This document shows positions 1 through 8,141 of a stretch of 64,000 nt of DNA, piece after piece. Position 1 is the stretch's first letter. The number at the start of each line of letters is the position of its first letter. The notes beneath the pieces were generated by a model. It saw only the letters and a program-made list of their open reading frames with translations. It searched no databases and had not been told where the DNA came from. Position numbers and translations under genes: made by a program. Location: assembly GCA_050633325.1 (NCBI GenBank), contig JBOEGH010000005.1, positions 206,423 through 270,422 on the forward strand. Direction: 5' to 3'. This DNA comes from UBA1672 sp050633325 (GTDB lineage: Bacteria; Pseudomonadota; Alphaproteobacteria; Micavibrionales; Micavibrionaceae).

Positions 1-1518
1 ACAGACATCAAACCAACCAAAGATGATTTCAACGAATTTATCATGATGACACATGATATAATGATAATCACGGATGAACAGGGGCGCATTATAAACGCTA
101 ATGACGCGTTTATGGATGGGTTTGGATATAGCTCTGCTGATATCAGTGGCGCATCATTCTTAAACCTATTCAGTGACGAAGACAGAGCGACAATACGCAA
201 TACAATGTTAAGCTTGTCCTACAATTCAAAGGATAAAGAGACACAAAATCAAACCATCGATTTTGAAACTCGTGTTCTAACAAACACCAGACAAAGCAGA
301 TGGGTGGAATTTCGTCAAAAATGCGCGGATGGTAAAATATATTCTCTGGGAAGAGACATAACAAAAGCAAAACAACAACAAAGCAACCTTCAAAGACGGC
401 AAAAACAACTATCAGAAGCCGAAGCTATCGGACGGATGGGACACTGGCACTGGTTAATCGGTGAAGACAATATATCTTGGTCAGAAGAAATATTCCGCAT
501 ATTCGGTGTAGATCAAAATCAATATAAACCATGCATTAATGGCCTTACTGACCTGATCCATAAACGCGATCTTGGCCGTGTAGTACAAATATTCCAACGC
601 GCCATCATAGAAGAAAAAAACTATGATATGGATTTCAGAATTGTACGTCCCGGCGGAGATATAAGATTTATAATGTGTGAGGGTCGCTGTGAAAAAGATG
701 ACAAAGGTGAAATAATCGCCCTTTACGGCATAATGCAAGATATGACCGAGCGTATGCTATATGAACAAGAACTACGTCAAGCCAAAGACGCATCTGAACA
801 GGCTTACGCGGCTAAATCACGTTTCCTCGCAAATATGAGCCATGAACTACGTACACCTTTGAACGCCGTTATCGGGTTCTCTGAGATGATAGAATCACAA
901 ATGTTGGGCCCTATATTCAATGAAAAATATCTTGAATACGCAACTAGCATAAAAGACAGTGGTAAACACCTGTTAGACCTGATCAGCGATATATTAGACA
1001 TGTCAAAAATTGAGGCTGGCAAGCATACATTGGAACTGGAAGAAATAAACATACGGGATATTATTGACCGCGCTATACACATGATTAAAGGGCGCGCTGC
1101 CGAACAGGACATATCACTACGTACACCTGAAATAGAAGATAGTGACATTAATATAATTGGTGACAGACGCGCGCTAACACAGATTTTACTTAATTTACTA
1201 TCAAATGCGGTTAAGTTCACACCATCACATGGCTCTGTATGGATTGAGTGCTATAAAAAAGACACATACATATCTTTAAGAGTATGTGACACAGGTATTG
1301 GTATACCACCTAATAAGCTTGCATCTGTTCTTCGCCCCTTTGAGCAAGCATCATCTCAATATACAAGAGATCACGAAGGTACAGGTCTGGGGTTATCAAT
1401 CACCAAGAAACTGGTTGAGCTTCACAAAGGAAGTATAAACATTGAGTCATCCGTAGATGTCGGGACAACGGTAAGCGTACGCCTACCCTATAATATTAAA
1501 AACACATCTAAACATTAG
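1..1518 (+). CDS. PAS-domain sensor histidine kinase (5' end outside window)
   Basis: The frame is open from the first base, and the first PAS domain begins only a few residues in, so the true start lies left of the window. ATG at 43 is probably internal. Numbering from base 1, two PAS domains cover about residues 14-125 and 145-255, followed by a HisKA dimerisation domain with the phospho-accepting His281 in a SHELRTP motif. A HATPase domain follows, with the N box near 397, DTGIGIP near 431 and GTGLGLS near 461. No transmembrane segment is seen in this part. The HisKA stretch (IGFSEMIESQMLGP, DILDMSKIEAG) is of the alphaproteobacterial PleC/DivJ type. There is no receiver domain, so the partner regulator is elsewhere. 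It converges on the next gene with an 11-base overlap. The signal sensed is unknown. Confidence 0.9.
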   Translation, partial: TDIKPTKDDFNEFIMMTHDIMIITDEQGRIINANDAFMDGFGYSSADISGASFLNLFSDEDRATIRNTMLSLSYNSKDKETQNQTIDFETRVLTNTRQSRWVEFRQKCADGKIYSLGRDITKAKQQQSNLQRRQKQLSEAEAIGRMGHWHWLIGEDNISWSEEIFRIFGVDQNQYKPCINGLTDLIHKRDLGRVVQIFQRAIIEEKNYDMDFRIVRPGGDIRFIMCEGRCEKDDKGEIIALYGIMQDMTERMLYEQELRQAKDASEQAYAAKSRFLANMSHELRTPLNAVIGFSEMIESQMLGPIFNEKYLEYATSIKDSGKHLLDLISDILDMSKIEAGKHTLELEEINIRDIIDRAIHMIKGRAAEQDISLRTPEIEDSDINIIGDRRALTQILLNLLSNAVKFTPSHGSVWIECYKKDTYISLRVCDTGIGIPPNKLASVLRPFEQASSQYTRDHEGTGLGLSITKKLVELHKGSINIESSVDVGTTVSVRLPYNIKNTSKH

Positions 1519-2422
1519 TTTTAATATAGGATGAAGAGTACTGTTCTGCTTCCAGACAGCCCTTAAGGCCATCTTTATAATTATTATACTTCAACTCAAC
1601 ACCAAGGTTACTCTTTATCTTATCATTGCGTACGCGCTTATTATCTGCATAAAAGCTTATCGCTATTGGTGCTAGATCAACTTCGTTAAATGGTAAAAGC
1701 GGAGGCGCAGCAATTCCCAATAAATTACACGCATATTCTATTACTTCATGACTGGGCGCGGGAACATCATCACAAACATTATATATCTCACCCGGTGCAG
1801 GATAATTCATCGACTTTAGCAACGTTTGTGCTAAATCTTCCACATGTATACGGCTAAATGCGTGACCGGGCTTATCAATTCTACGCGCGACGCCTGAACG
1901 TACAGAGTCAAGAGCACTACGCCCAGGACCGTATATACCCGCTAGACGAAAGACATGTACTGGAAGGCTGTATGCATGAAATAATGACAACCATTGTCTC
2001 TCCACATCTAAACGCCTTGATCCACGCTTGGTAATAGGACGAGCTTCTGAAGTTTCGTCGACCCAATTACCTCCGCGATCTCCATATGGACTGGTTGTTG
2101 ATAAATACCCCACCCATTCCAGATTAGGTAAGTCCAAAATATCTTGTGCATGAAGGTTAAAACTTGGGTCACCATCACCTGATGGAGGAGTACAGATCAA
2201 AACATGAGTAACATCACGAAGCATATAAACAGGGTCATGAAGAGGAGAATTATAGTCGAAAATATGCGCATTAACACCGCGGGATCGTAACTCTTCTCTT
2301 CTTTCCGGATCACGCGTTGTACCGGAAACACGCCACCCGCTGCGCTGCATTAATTCATGTCCAATATAATCACAGCTATAGCCGTAACCAAAACAAAACA
2401 GATGTTTCCCTTTATCTACCAA
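1508..2422 (-). CDS. NAD(P)-dependent epimerase/SDR-family oxidoreductase
   Basis: This 304-residue protein has an N-terminal Rossmann nucleotide-binding motif (CFGYGYSCDYIG, residues 10-21), conserved STTSPYGD near the catalytic region, and RLAGIYGPGRSAL. These are typical of the atypical or extended short-chain dehydrogenases annotated as YeeZ-like NAD(P)-binding proteins. The substrate cannot be told. The start is a TTG codon at 2422; an AGGGGA Shine-Dalgarno lies about nine bases upstream, which supports that choice. The gene runs convergent to the sensor kinase and overlaps its last codons. A glutathione S-transferase-like gene lies 32 bases upstream on the same strand, so the two may be cotranscribed. 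Confidence 0.8.
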   Translation of the reverse strand: MVDKGKHLFCFGYGYSCDYIGHELMQRSGWRVSGTTRDPERREELRSRGVNAHIFDYNSPLHDPVYMLRDVTHVLICTPPSGDGDPSFNLHAQDILDLPNLEWVGYLSTTSPYGDRGGNWVDETSEARPITKRGSRRLDVERQWLSLFHAYSLPVHVFRLAGIYGPGRSALDSVRSGVARRIDKPGHAFSRIHVEDLAQTLLKSMNYPAPGEIYNVCDDVPAPSHEVIEYACNLLGIAAPPLLPFNEVDLAPIAISFYADNKRVRNDKIKSNLGVELKYNNYKDGLKGCLEAEQYSSSYIKTNV

Positions 2423-2454
2423 TATAATATTCCCCTAACATGCAATTTATTATT

Positions 2455-3123
2455 TTAAGATGCTGTTTGCATGTAATTAATTGCCGGATCAAAACCCGGA
2501 ACACGTTCATCAACCAAAAACTCATACCCTTTACGAGCCTTAACCTTTTCATACCACTGATACGCCCCCGCATGTTGTTCCCACGGGACATCACCAACAT
2601 AATCAACCGCCGATAACTGCGCAGCAGCGGAAATGTCAGCAAGAGAATAAGTATTACCGGCCAGCCATTGACGTCTTTCTGTCAAAAAACCTATATAATC
2701 GAGATGATAATGTATATTAGCACGACCAGCACGAACAGAAGGTCCGTGTGGCTCTCCCAACTTAAGAATTGTCTTCATAAGTTTTTCATCAACTAAATTT
2801 TCTGTAACTTCCTTATGAAATTTTCTGTCAAACCAATTGACCAGCCTTCGCGTTTCTGCGCGCTGAACGGGATCGTTGCCAATCAAATTTACTTCCGGGT
2901 AAACTTCGTCCAAATATTCACATATAACTTGTGAATTGGATAATATAGTGCCGTCCGCCTCAACCAATAGGGGTAAATCACCTGCAGGATTCATTGCAAG
3001 AAAATCTGTTCTTCTTTCCCAGATTTTTTCAATCTCGAGATCAAAGTCCAAGCCCTTCTCCGTTAAAGTCAATCTGACTTTACGTGAAAAAGGGTGCAGC
3101 CAAAAGTGAAACAACATTCGCAT
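2455..3123 (-). CDS. fzlA: Glutathione S-transferase-fold protein, probable FzlA-like cell-division factor
   Basis: The 222-residue protein has an N-terminal thioredoxin-like GST domain (HPFSRKVRLTLTEKG, residues 10-24; SNSQVICEYLDE around 62-73) and an all-helical C-terminal domain (LAGNTYSLADISAAA). The C-terminal part, with DYVGDVPWEQH and the ERVPG tail, resembles the alphaproteobacterial GST homologues that include Caulobacter FzlA, which binds FtsZ and helps control constriction. That link is from memory of the family and is not proven here; an ordinary GST is the alternative. ATG at 3123 is used, with a second in-frame ATG two codons later. No division genes adjoin it. Confidence 0.6.
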   Translation of the reverse strand: MRMLFHFWLHPFSRKVRLTLTEKGLDFDLEIEKIWERRTDFLAMNPAGDLPLLVEADGTILSNSQVICEYLDEVYPEVNLIGNDPVQRAETRRLVNWFDRKFHKEVTENLVDEKLMKTILKLGEPHGPSVRAGRANIHYHLDYIGFLTERRQWLAGNTYSLADISAAAQLSAVDYVGDVPWEQHAGAYQWYEKVKARKGYEFLVDERVPGFDPAINYMQTAS

Positions 3124-3186
3124 ATTGTCAGTCTACCTTAGACTGAAAAATATACAATAATTCAAAGCAAAAATTATGAAAAAAAA

Positions 3187-4401
3187 TTACTGTTTCGTTG
3201 TAGCAGACAAAGAAATATCAAGCTTCACTATACCGCCTATTGCATCAGTGCTCTGCCATTTCCCTTGCCCTATACCGAAATCAAGCCTGTTAAGCTCAAT
3301 ATTAGCGGACATTTCAGCAATATTTTCATCGCGATCATTCATAGTAATATCTAGAGTAAAAGGCAACTCAATCGGCAAAGTAACACCGCGCAGCGTCAAA
3401 TCCCCACTTGCAATGAACTGATTCGAATCTACTTTTTTAAAATCATCCGACTCAAAAACAGCATATGGATGAGAGCCGGCATCAAACCATTCACCGGAAA
3501 CCGCTTGAGTATCACGATCACTACTACCTGTTTTTATAGACGAGATATCAATTTCGATTCTTACCTTACTGTCAGCCAAATTATTTTCATCAAAAAATAT
3601 CTGACCTTTCGCTATTTTAAAATTACCCTGAAATTCTTGACCATATTGCGTTGCCCCAAAACCTACAGAGCTATTATCAAAGTCAATATGCCATTCAGTC
3701 AGTTCAGATGATATTTTAACACTGCTATCTGAAACAACGCGTACGTTGCTCTCTTCTGCACCAGATACACTAAAATATTTCTTATTCAAATACTTAAGGG
3801 CATAAAACCCACCTGACGCGTACATTAGCATAATTGCTACCGTTAAAACAAAACCACCACTGACACCTAATCCAGGTACAGTCATACGACGCAACGTATT
3901 ATCCTTATCAATAAAATGATGTTTTAATGCACCAAGCATATGAGCGCCTATTACTGCCAATAATAAAAATGATAAAATCTCATGTACGTATCTGGATGTA
4001 TTAAAGACACCTTCATTCTTTTGCATCAAATCAGGCACGTTAACCCCAAAGAACTTAACCGTAAAATCTCCCGCCGAAGACATTACCCACCCTGATATAG
4101 GCATAGCAAAAAGCGCAAAATACAAAAATATGTGCGCTACCTTTGCCAATACATGTTCCCATTTTTTATGCGTATCTAGCGGTCTTGGCTTTCTTTTCAC
4201 TAATCCCCATATAATACGTACGGCAACTAATAGTAAAATTAATAGACCAAAGGATTTATGCCATCCATATAATGATAGCTTACTTTCGCTAAAGTCTAAC
4301 GCGACCATATAAAAACCAATAAATAACAGCCCTAAAATTATCAGGGCAGTTATCCAATGTATAACTTTAGAAAATACATGATATGATTGTGTCTGTTCCA
4401 T
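3187..4401 (-). CDS. Cytochrome b561 domain fused to YceI domain
   Basis: This 404-residue protein joins two domains. Residues 1-190 form a four-helix di-haem cytochrome b561-type membrane domain, with candidate haem ligands in VIHW near the start, GWHKSFG near 48, and a later His cluster (GALKHHF). A further hydrophobic segment follows near 180-200. Residues 215-404 are a periplasmic YceI-like lipocalin domain (WHIDFDNSSVGFGATQYGQ, TLRGVTLPIELPFTL). YceI proteins bind isoprenoid quinones or polyisoprenoids, so a membrane electron-transfer role with a tethered lipid carrier is a reasonable inference. ATG at 4401 has AGAGGA upstream. A stand-alone YceI gene lies 27 bases upstream, so the pair is probably one operon. 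Confidence 0.85.
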   Translation of the reverse strand: MEQTQSYHVFSKVIHWITALIILGLLFIGFYMVALDFSESKLSLYGWHKSFGLLILLLVAVRIIWGLVKRKPRPLDTHKKWEHVLAKVAHIFLYFALFAMPISGWVMSSAGDFTVKFFGVNVPDLMQKNEGVFNTSRYVHEILSFLLLAVIGAHMLGALKHHFIDKDNTLRRMTVPGLGVSGGFVLTVAIMLMYASGGFYALKYLNKKYFSVSGAEESNVRVVSDSSVKISSELTEWHIDFDNSSVGFGATQYGQEFQGNFKIAKGQIFFDENNLADSKVRIEIDISSIKTGSSDRDTQAVSGEWFDAGSHPYAVFESDDFKKVDSNQFIASGDLTLRGVTLPIELPFTLDITMNDRDENIAEMSANIELNRLDFGIGQGKWQSTDAIGGIVKLDISLSATTKQ

Positions 4402-4428
4402 AAACTATCCTCTAAAATTTAGTGTCTG

Positions 4429-5064
4429 CTATTTCGCAACTTCCGCGTCTTCACCCTTAGAGCGAACACCTTCTATTTCCAAACGTACTTCTACATCATC
4501 ACCAATCATAGGCAATCCATATTTCATACCAAATTCAGAACGCTTGATCGTTGTAGTAGCAGAAAAACCACTAACATATTCACCGCTAAATGCGTGTTTA
4601 CCAGACTTGTTATGCTTAACCGACAGAACAACAGGCTTTGTCACCTCTAACAGAGTTAAATCACCTGTTATGTTTGCTGTATTTTCACCAGTAACCTCAA
4701 TTGATGTACTCTTAAAGGTCATCGTCGGAAATTTTTCAACATCAAAGAAATCTGCATTCTTCATATGTGCATTCCACTTTTCATCATCCATATCCAAACC
4801 GGCAGTGTTTATAGTAACATCCACGTTAGATTTTTCAGGGTTTTTAAGGTCAAAATTAAACGAGCCATCAAAATCTAAAAACTCACCTTGAGACTTAGAG
4901 AAACCGAGGTGATCAACGAAAAATAAAATCTGGGTGTGTGCCTTATCAAATGTATAACTTTCAACACCCATTGGCGTTTCTACGGCTACTTTTTCTTCTG
5001 CTAATACTGGCTGTACATAGGATATTGCACAAACTGATGCTGCTAGAAATAAAAACTTCTTCAT
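4429..5064 (-). CDS. YceI family periplasmic protein
   Basis: The 211-residue product starts with a Sec signal peptide (residues 1-22, ending VQPVLA). One YceI lipocalin-fold domain follows: YTFDKAHTQILFFVDHLGFS, then SVDVTINT-like strands and a LTLLEVTKPVVL segment. The family binds long isoprenoid chains in the periplasm. ATG at 5064 has a GGAGA Shine-Dalgarno eight bases upstream. It precedes the b561-YceI fusion by 27 bases, so substrate and membrane cytochrome may work together (inference). The C-terminal tail (SKGEDAEVAK) is short and hydrophilic. Confidence 0.88.
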   Translation of the reverse strand: MKKFLFLAASVCAISYVQPVLAEEKVAVETPMGVESYTFDKAHTQILFFVDHLGFSKSQGEFLDFDGSFNFDLKNPEKSNVDVTINTAGLDMDDEKWNAHMKNADFFDVEKFPTMTFKSTSIEVTGENTANITGDLTLLEVTKPVVLSVKHNKSGKHAFSGEYVSGFSATTTIKRSEFGMKYGLPMIGDDVEVRLEIEGVRSKGEDAEVAK

Positions 5065-5132
5065 AAATATTCTCCATAATATTTTAATAATGAAGCAATA
5101 TACTAAGCGTATTAATATTATATGGCTATAAC

Positions 5133-5336
5133 TTACATAAAGTATTTTTCATACATTGAGACACCTGCATACGCGCCAAGTATGGCGACCCCCCAATTCA
5201 ATAAACCATATTTCCATTTGATATAGGGGTCATTAATCAAATCATCTCTCTTCACATCACGTAACAGAAACGTGAGAAGCATCAAGCCACACATAAATCC
5301 ACCAACAAAACCTATGACACCTGCAACGTAAACCAT
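5133..5336 (-). CDS. Small two-helix membrane protein
   Basis: A 67-residue protein with two predicted membrane helices, residues 3-26 (glycine-rich) and about 47-62, joined by a charged loop (RDVKRDDLINDPYIKWKYG). The composition is protein-like, ATG at 5336 is preceded by a purine-rich GAAAGAAAAAG tract, and it fills the gap between YceI and the divergent uppP gene. I do not recognise a family. It may be the first gene of the YceI operon, since the next start on this strand is 68 bases downstream. Confidence 0.65.
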   Translation of the reverse strand: MVYVAGVIGFVGGFMCGLMLLTFLLRDVKRDDLINDPYIKWKYGLLNWGVAILGAYAGVSMYEKYFM

Positions 5337-5391
5337 TGTCTTTTTCTTTCATTTAGAGTAGCTATGAGTTTAAATTAGAAAGCAATATAAT

Positions 5392-6216
5392 ATGATTTTA
5401 TACCACATAATATTACTGGCTGTCATCCAAGGGCTAACAGAATTTTTACCTGTCAGCTCAAGTGGTCATTTAGGTCTGTTTCATTGCTTTACTGACCAAT
5501 GCCAGAAATGGGATAATGAAAACCTAACCATGGATATTGCAGTACATGTGGGCACATTATTATCAGTATTACTATATTTCTGGCGCGATGTAGTACGTAT
5601 GTTATTAGGCATAAAAGACATAGGTACGGGTAATGTAAAGTCAGCTAACTCTAAGCTCACCCTTTATATACTAATAAGCTCCATCCCTGTTATAATTGCC
5701 GGGTTTATTCTAAACATGTTTGAACCTGACTGGTTGAAAACCCTGTACGTTATCGCATGGGCCACGATCATATTCGGCGTTGTATTGTGGTACATAGACA
5801 AAAAATACCCCGAAGAACGAGAAATAAAGGACCTTACCGTTAAAGATGCTATTATTATCGGGTGCGCGCAAATACTTGCCTTAATCCCCGGTACCAGCAG
5901 ATCAGGTATTACTATGACGGCCGCAAGGTTTATGGGATTCAGCCGCAGCGAAAGCGCGCACTATTCAATGTTACTTGCCATGGTCGCGATAAGTGGTGCA
6001 GGTGCACTTATCAGTTTAGGTTTAATTAAAAGTGGCGACATAAGCCTTGGTATGGACGCACTAATTGCAGTTGTTTTATCATTTATTTCAGGATGGGTAT
6101 CAATCGCTGTAATGATGAAATTCTTGCAGAACTCCACCTTTACAATATTTGCTATATACAGAGTTATATTGGGGTCAGCCTTGCTTGCATTATTATATTC
6201 AGGTGTTATCAGCTAA
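5392..6216 (+). CDS. uppP: Undecaprenyl-diphosphatase UppP (BacA)
   Basis: The 274-residue integral membrane protein removes a phosphate from undecaprenyl pyrophosphate to recycle the lipid carrier for peptidoglycan and other envelope polymers. Both family signatures are present: GLTEFLPVSSSGHLG at about residues 14-28 and the PGTSRSG phosphate-binding loop near 163. Multiple membrane helices and the length match the family. ATG at 5392 starts directly at the first helix. It is divergent from the small membrane protein (55-base gap), and its last 18 bases overlap the convergent rsmD gene. Confidence 0.96.
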   Translation: MILYHIILLAVIQGLTEFLPVSSSGHLGLFHCFTDQCQKWDNENLTMDIAVHVGTLLSVLLYFWRDVVRMLLGIKDIGTGNVKSANSKLTLYILISSIPVIIAGFILNMFEPDWLKTLYVIAWATIIFGVVLWYIDKKYPEEREIKDLTVKDAIIIGCAQILALIPGTSRSGITMTAARFMGFSRSESAHYSMLLAMVAISGAGALISLGLIKSGDISLGMDALIAVVLSFISGWVSIAVMMKFLQNSTFTIFAIYRVILGSALLALLYSGVIS

Positions 6217-6756
6217 CCTATTAATTAATATTATTTTTGTGTCGCCGTACGTTTTTTCGCTATCAGTTTCACACCCCGAAAAACCACTGCATGTGTAATA
6301 CCTTTCAGACTCGCATACAATCCAACCATCTGGAGCGATCCAATCTCCATCAAGAAGTCTTTGAACCGTAATATCAATTAATCCTTTTTTATATGGCGGG
6401 TCAATAAACACAAGATTATAGGCAGGCACATCACCAGTACGTGCATTTATTTTTGTCGCATCAGACAACACAAACTCTGCGTCCACGCCTAACATATCTG
6501 CATTTTCCTGTGCTAAGGAAATAGATATACGTGACTTATCCATAAATGCACATGATTTTGCGCCACGCGAGATGGCCTCCAACCCTAAGGCACCTGTTCC
6601 ACAAAACGCGTCCAGAACACGACAATCTTCAACCGCACCACGGGATTGCAACATATTAAACACTGCACCACGAATTTTATCACTGGTTGGTCTAATTTCA
6701 TTGTTCTTAGGAACAAACAGCTTTCTTCCGCCAAACTTCCCAGACACTATTTTCAT
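6199..6756 (-). CDS. rsmD: 16S rRNA (guanine(966)-N2)-methyltransferase RsmD
   Basis: This 185-residue Rossmann methyltransferase methylates G966 of 16S rRNA during 30S assembly. It shows the RsmD N-terminus (KFGGRKL, RPTSDKIRGAVFNML), the SAM-binding loop DAFCGTGALGLEA near residues 45-57 and the catalytic DPPY motif (VFIDPPYKKG) near 118-127. It starts with ATG at 6756, which overlaps the rluB stop as ATGA, so translation is probably coupled to rluB. Its 3' end overlaps uppP by 18 bases in the opposite direction. Confidence 0.93.
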   Translation of the reverse strand: MKIVSGKFGGRKLFVPKNNEIRPTSDKIRGAVFNMLQSRGAVEDCRVLDAFCGTGALGLEAISRGAKSCAFMDKSRISISLAQENADMLGVDAEFVLSDATKINARTGDVPAYNLVFIDPPYKKGLIDITVQRLLDGDWIAPDGWIVCESERYYTCSGFSGCETDSEKTYGDTKIILINRLADNT

Positions 6757-7667
6757 GATTTTTTACTTTTTTTGCGAAAATTATCGTTTTTTGAAGTGTT
6801 TTTTCTATTTTCATGCTGTTTTGGTGATGATTTTTTAAAATTTTTGTTATTTTTGCTATACGTACGTTTTTCATCAACCGCATCAGTACGCCTATCTAAC
6901 TTGATACTATTATCCCTAAAGTACTCGCCTATTTGGTTACGCATTACCCCGACACTAACTTCACTAACTGAGCCTCGTGTCATTTTACCCAAAGAAAACG
7001 GGCCATAATCAGTACGAATTAATCGTGTAACACTCAGGCCTAATGCTTCCATTACACGTCTAATCTCTCTGTTTTTTCCTTCACGTAAAGTAATTGTTAT
7101 CCAAGAATTACTTCCCACACTCTCCCTATCTTCTGGCTGTATATCCAATTTGGCATCAATTGATTTATAACGTACTCCTTCAACGGTAATACCATTTTTC
7201 AAAGATTGCAGGCGTTTTTCATTAACTTTACCATTAACACGTACCCTATATTTACGTTTCCACCCAGTATCCGGTAATTCCAAATGGCGTGCCAAACCGC
7301 CATCATTAGTTAACAAAAGCAATCCTTCAGTGCTTAGGTCTAAACGCCCAATACTAACAACACGCGGAAGAGAATCAGGCAATTCATCAAACACCGTAGG
7401 ACGGCCTTTTTCATCTTTATGCGTTGTAACCAGACCGGGGGGTTTATGGTACAAATACAATTTCGTTTGCTCACGAGACGGTAAAGCCTTACCATCAACG
7501 ACTATTCTATCGTCTTCTGTTACGTTTAATGCAGGCGAATCAATCTTTTTACCGTTAATTTTTACACGGCCTTCACCTATCCATCGCTCGGCATCACGAC
7601 GAGAGCATACTCCCGCACGTGCCATTATCTTTGCAATTCTTTCGCCTTTATGCTTTTCTTCACTCAT
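6753..7667 (-). CDS. rluB: 23S rRNA pseudouridine synthase RluB-type
   Basis: A 304-residue RsuA/RluB-family enzyme. An S4 RNA-binding domain covers residues 8-60 (RIAKIMARAGVCSRRDAERWI), followed by the catalytic domain with Asp110 in GRLDLSTEG and the REGKNREIRRVM signature. About 45 C-terminal residues are very rich in Lys, Asn and Ser and are likely an unstructured RNA-binding tail. A longer reading back to 7859 is possible but is antisense to tadA. The chosen ATG at 7667 has AAAGGA at good spacing. It ends in an ATGA overlap with rsmD, and its start codon shares two bases with the opposite-strand ATG of tadA. Confidence 0.93.
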   Translation of the reverse strand: MSEEKHKGERIAKIMARAGVCSRRDAERWIGEGRVKINGKKIDSPALNVTEDDRIVVDGKALPSREQTKLYLYHKPPGLVTTHKDEKGRPTVFDELPDSLPRVVSIGRLDLSTEGLLLLTNDGGLARHLELPDTGWKRKYRVRVNGKVNEKRLQSLKNGITVEGVRYKSIDAKLDIQPEDRESVGSNSWITITLREGKNREIRRVMEALGLSVTRLIRTDYGPFSLGKMTRGSVSEVSVGVMRNQIGEYFRDNSIKLDRRTDAVDEKRTYSKNNKNFKKSSPKQHENRKNTSKNDNFRKKSKKS

Positions 7668-8133
7668 GACTGATCCTTTCACAGAACAAGACCATAGCTG
7701 TATGCGCGCCGCAATGGAAGAGGCAAAAAACGCAGCCTTACGCGATGAAGTTCCAATCGGCGCAATTATTACCAACCAAGGCGGCGAAATTGTTGCACAG
7801 GCAGGTAACCGAACTCGCGAATTAAATGACCCTTGCGCGCATGCTGAAATAATTGCCATTCGTTCTGCATGTCAAAAATCAAACTCACAAAGAATACCTA
7901 AACACACACTGTACGTTACCCTAGAACCTTGTGCCATGTGTGCCGCAGCAATATCTTTTGCCAGAATATCGCGCGTCGTTTTTGCTGCCGATGATCAAAA
8001 AGGCGGCGGGGTATTATATGGTGGAAAGTTCTACAACCAACCAACATGCCACCACATCCCAACCGTACAGCACGGGTTAATGGCAGAAGATTGCAGTAAA
8101 ATATTAAAAGATTTTTTTAAAAGCAAAAGATAA
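7666..8133 (+). CDS. tadA: tRNA-specific adenosine deaminase TadA
   Basis: The 155-residue zinc deaminase converts A34 to inosine in the wobble position of tRNA-Arg(ACG). The zinc and catalytic residues are present as His59-Ala-Glu61 and the PCAMC motif with Cys89 and Cys92. The start fits TadA length at ATG 7666, whose first two bases are also the last bases of the opposite-strand rluB ATG. There is no Shine-Dalgarno before 7666. An in-frame ATG at 7702 (MRAAMEEA) is a possible alternative that would remove the overlap and lose only 12 residues. The gene converges on purD with an eight-base gap. Confidence 0.92.
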   Translation: MTDPFTEQDHSCMRAAMEEAKNAALRDEVPIGAIITNQGGEIVAQAGNRTRELNDPCAHAEIIAIRSACQKSNSQRIPKHTLYVTLEPCAMCAAAISFARISRVVFAADDQKGGGVLYGGKFYNQPTCHHIPTVQHGLMAEDCSKILKDFFKSKR

Positions 8134-8141
8134 CAATAATT

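Noticed and set aside
6572..7008. Plus-strand frames opposite rsmD and the rluB tail
   Set aside because: They are phenylalanine-rich shadows of the lysine-rich rluB tail on the other strand.
7330..7665. N-terminal extension of the tadA frame
   Set aside because: It is antisense to the rluB S4 and catalytic regions and does not resemble TadA.
7668..7859. N-terminal extension of the rluB frame
   Set aside because: It is antisense to tadA, lacks family similarity, and the ATG at 7667 has a good ribosome site.
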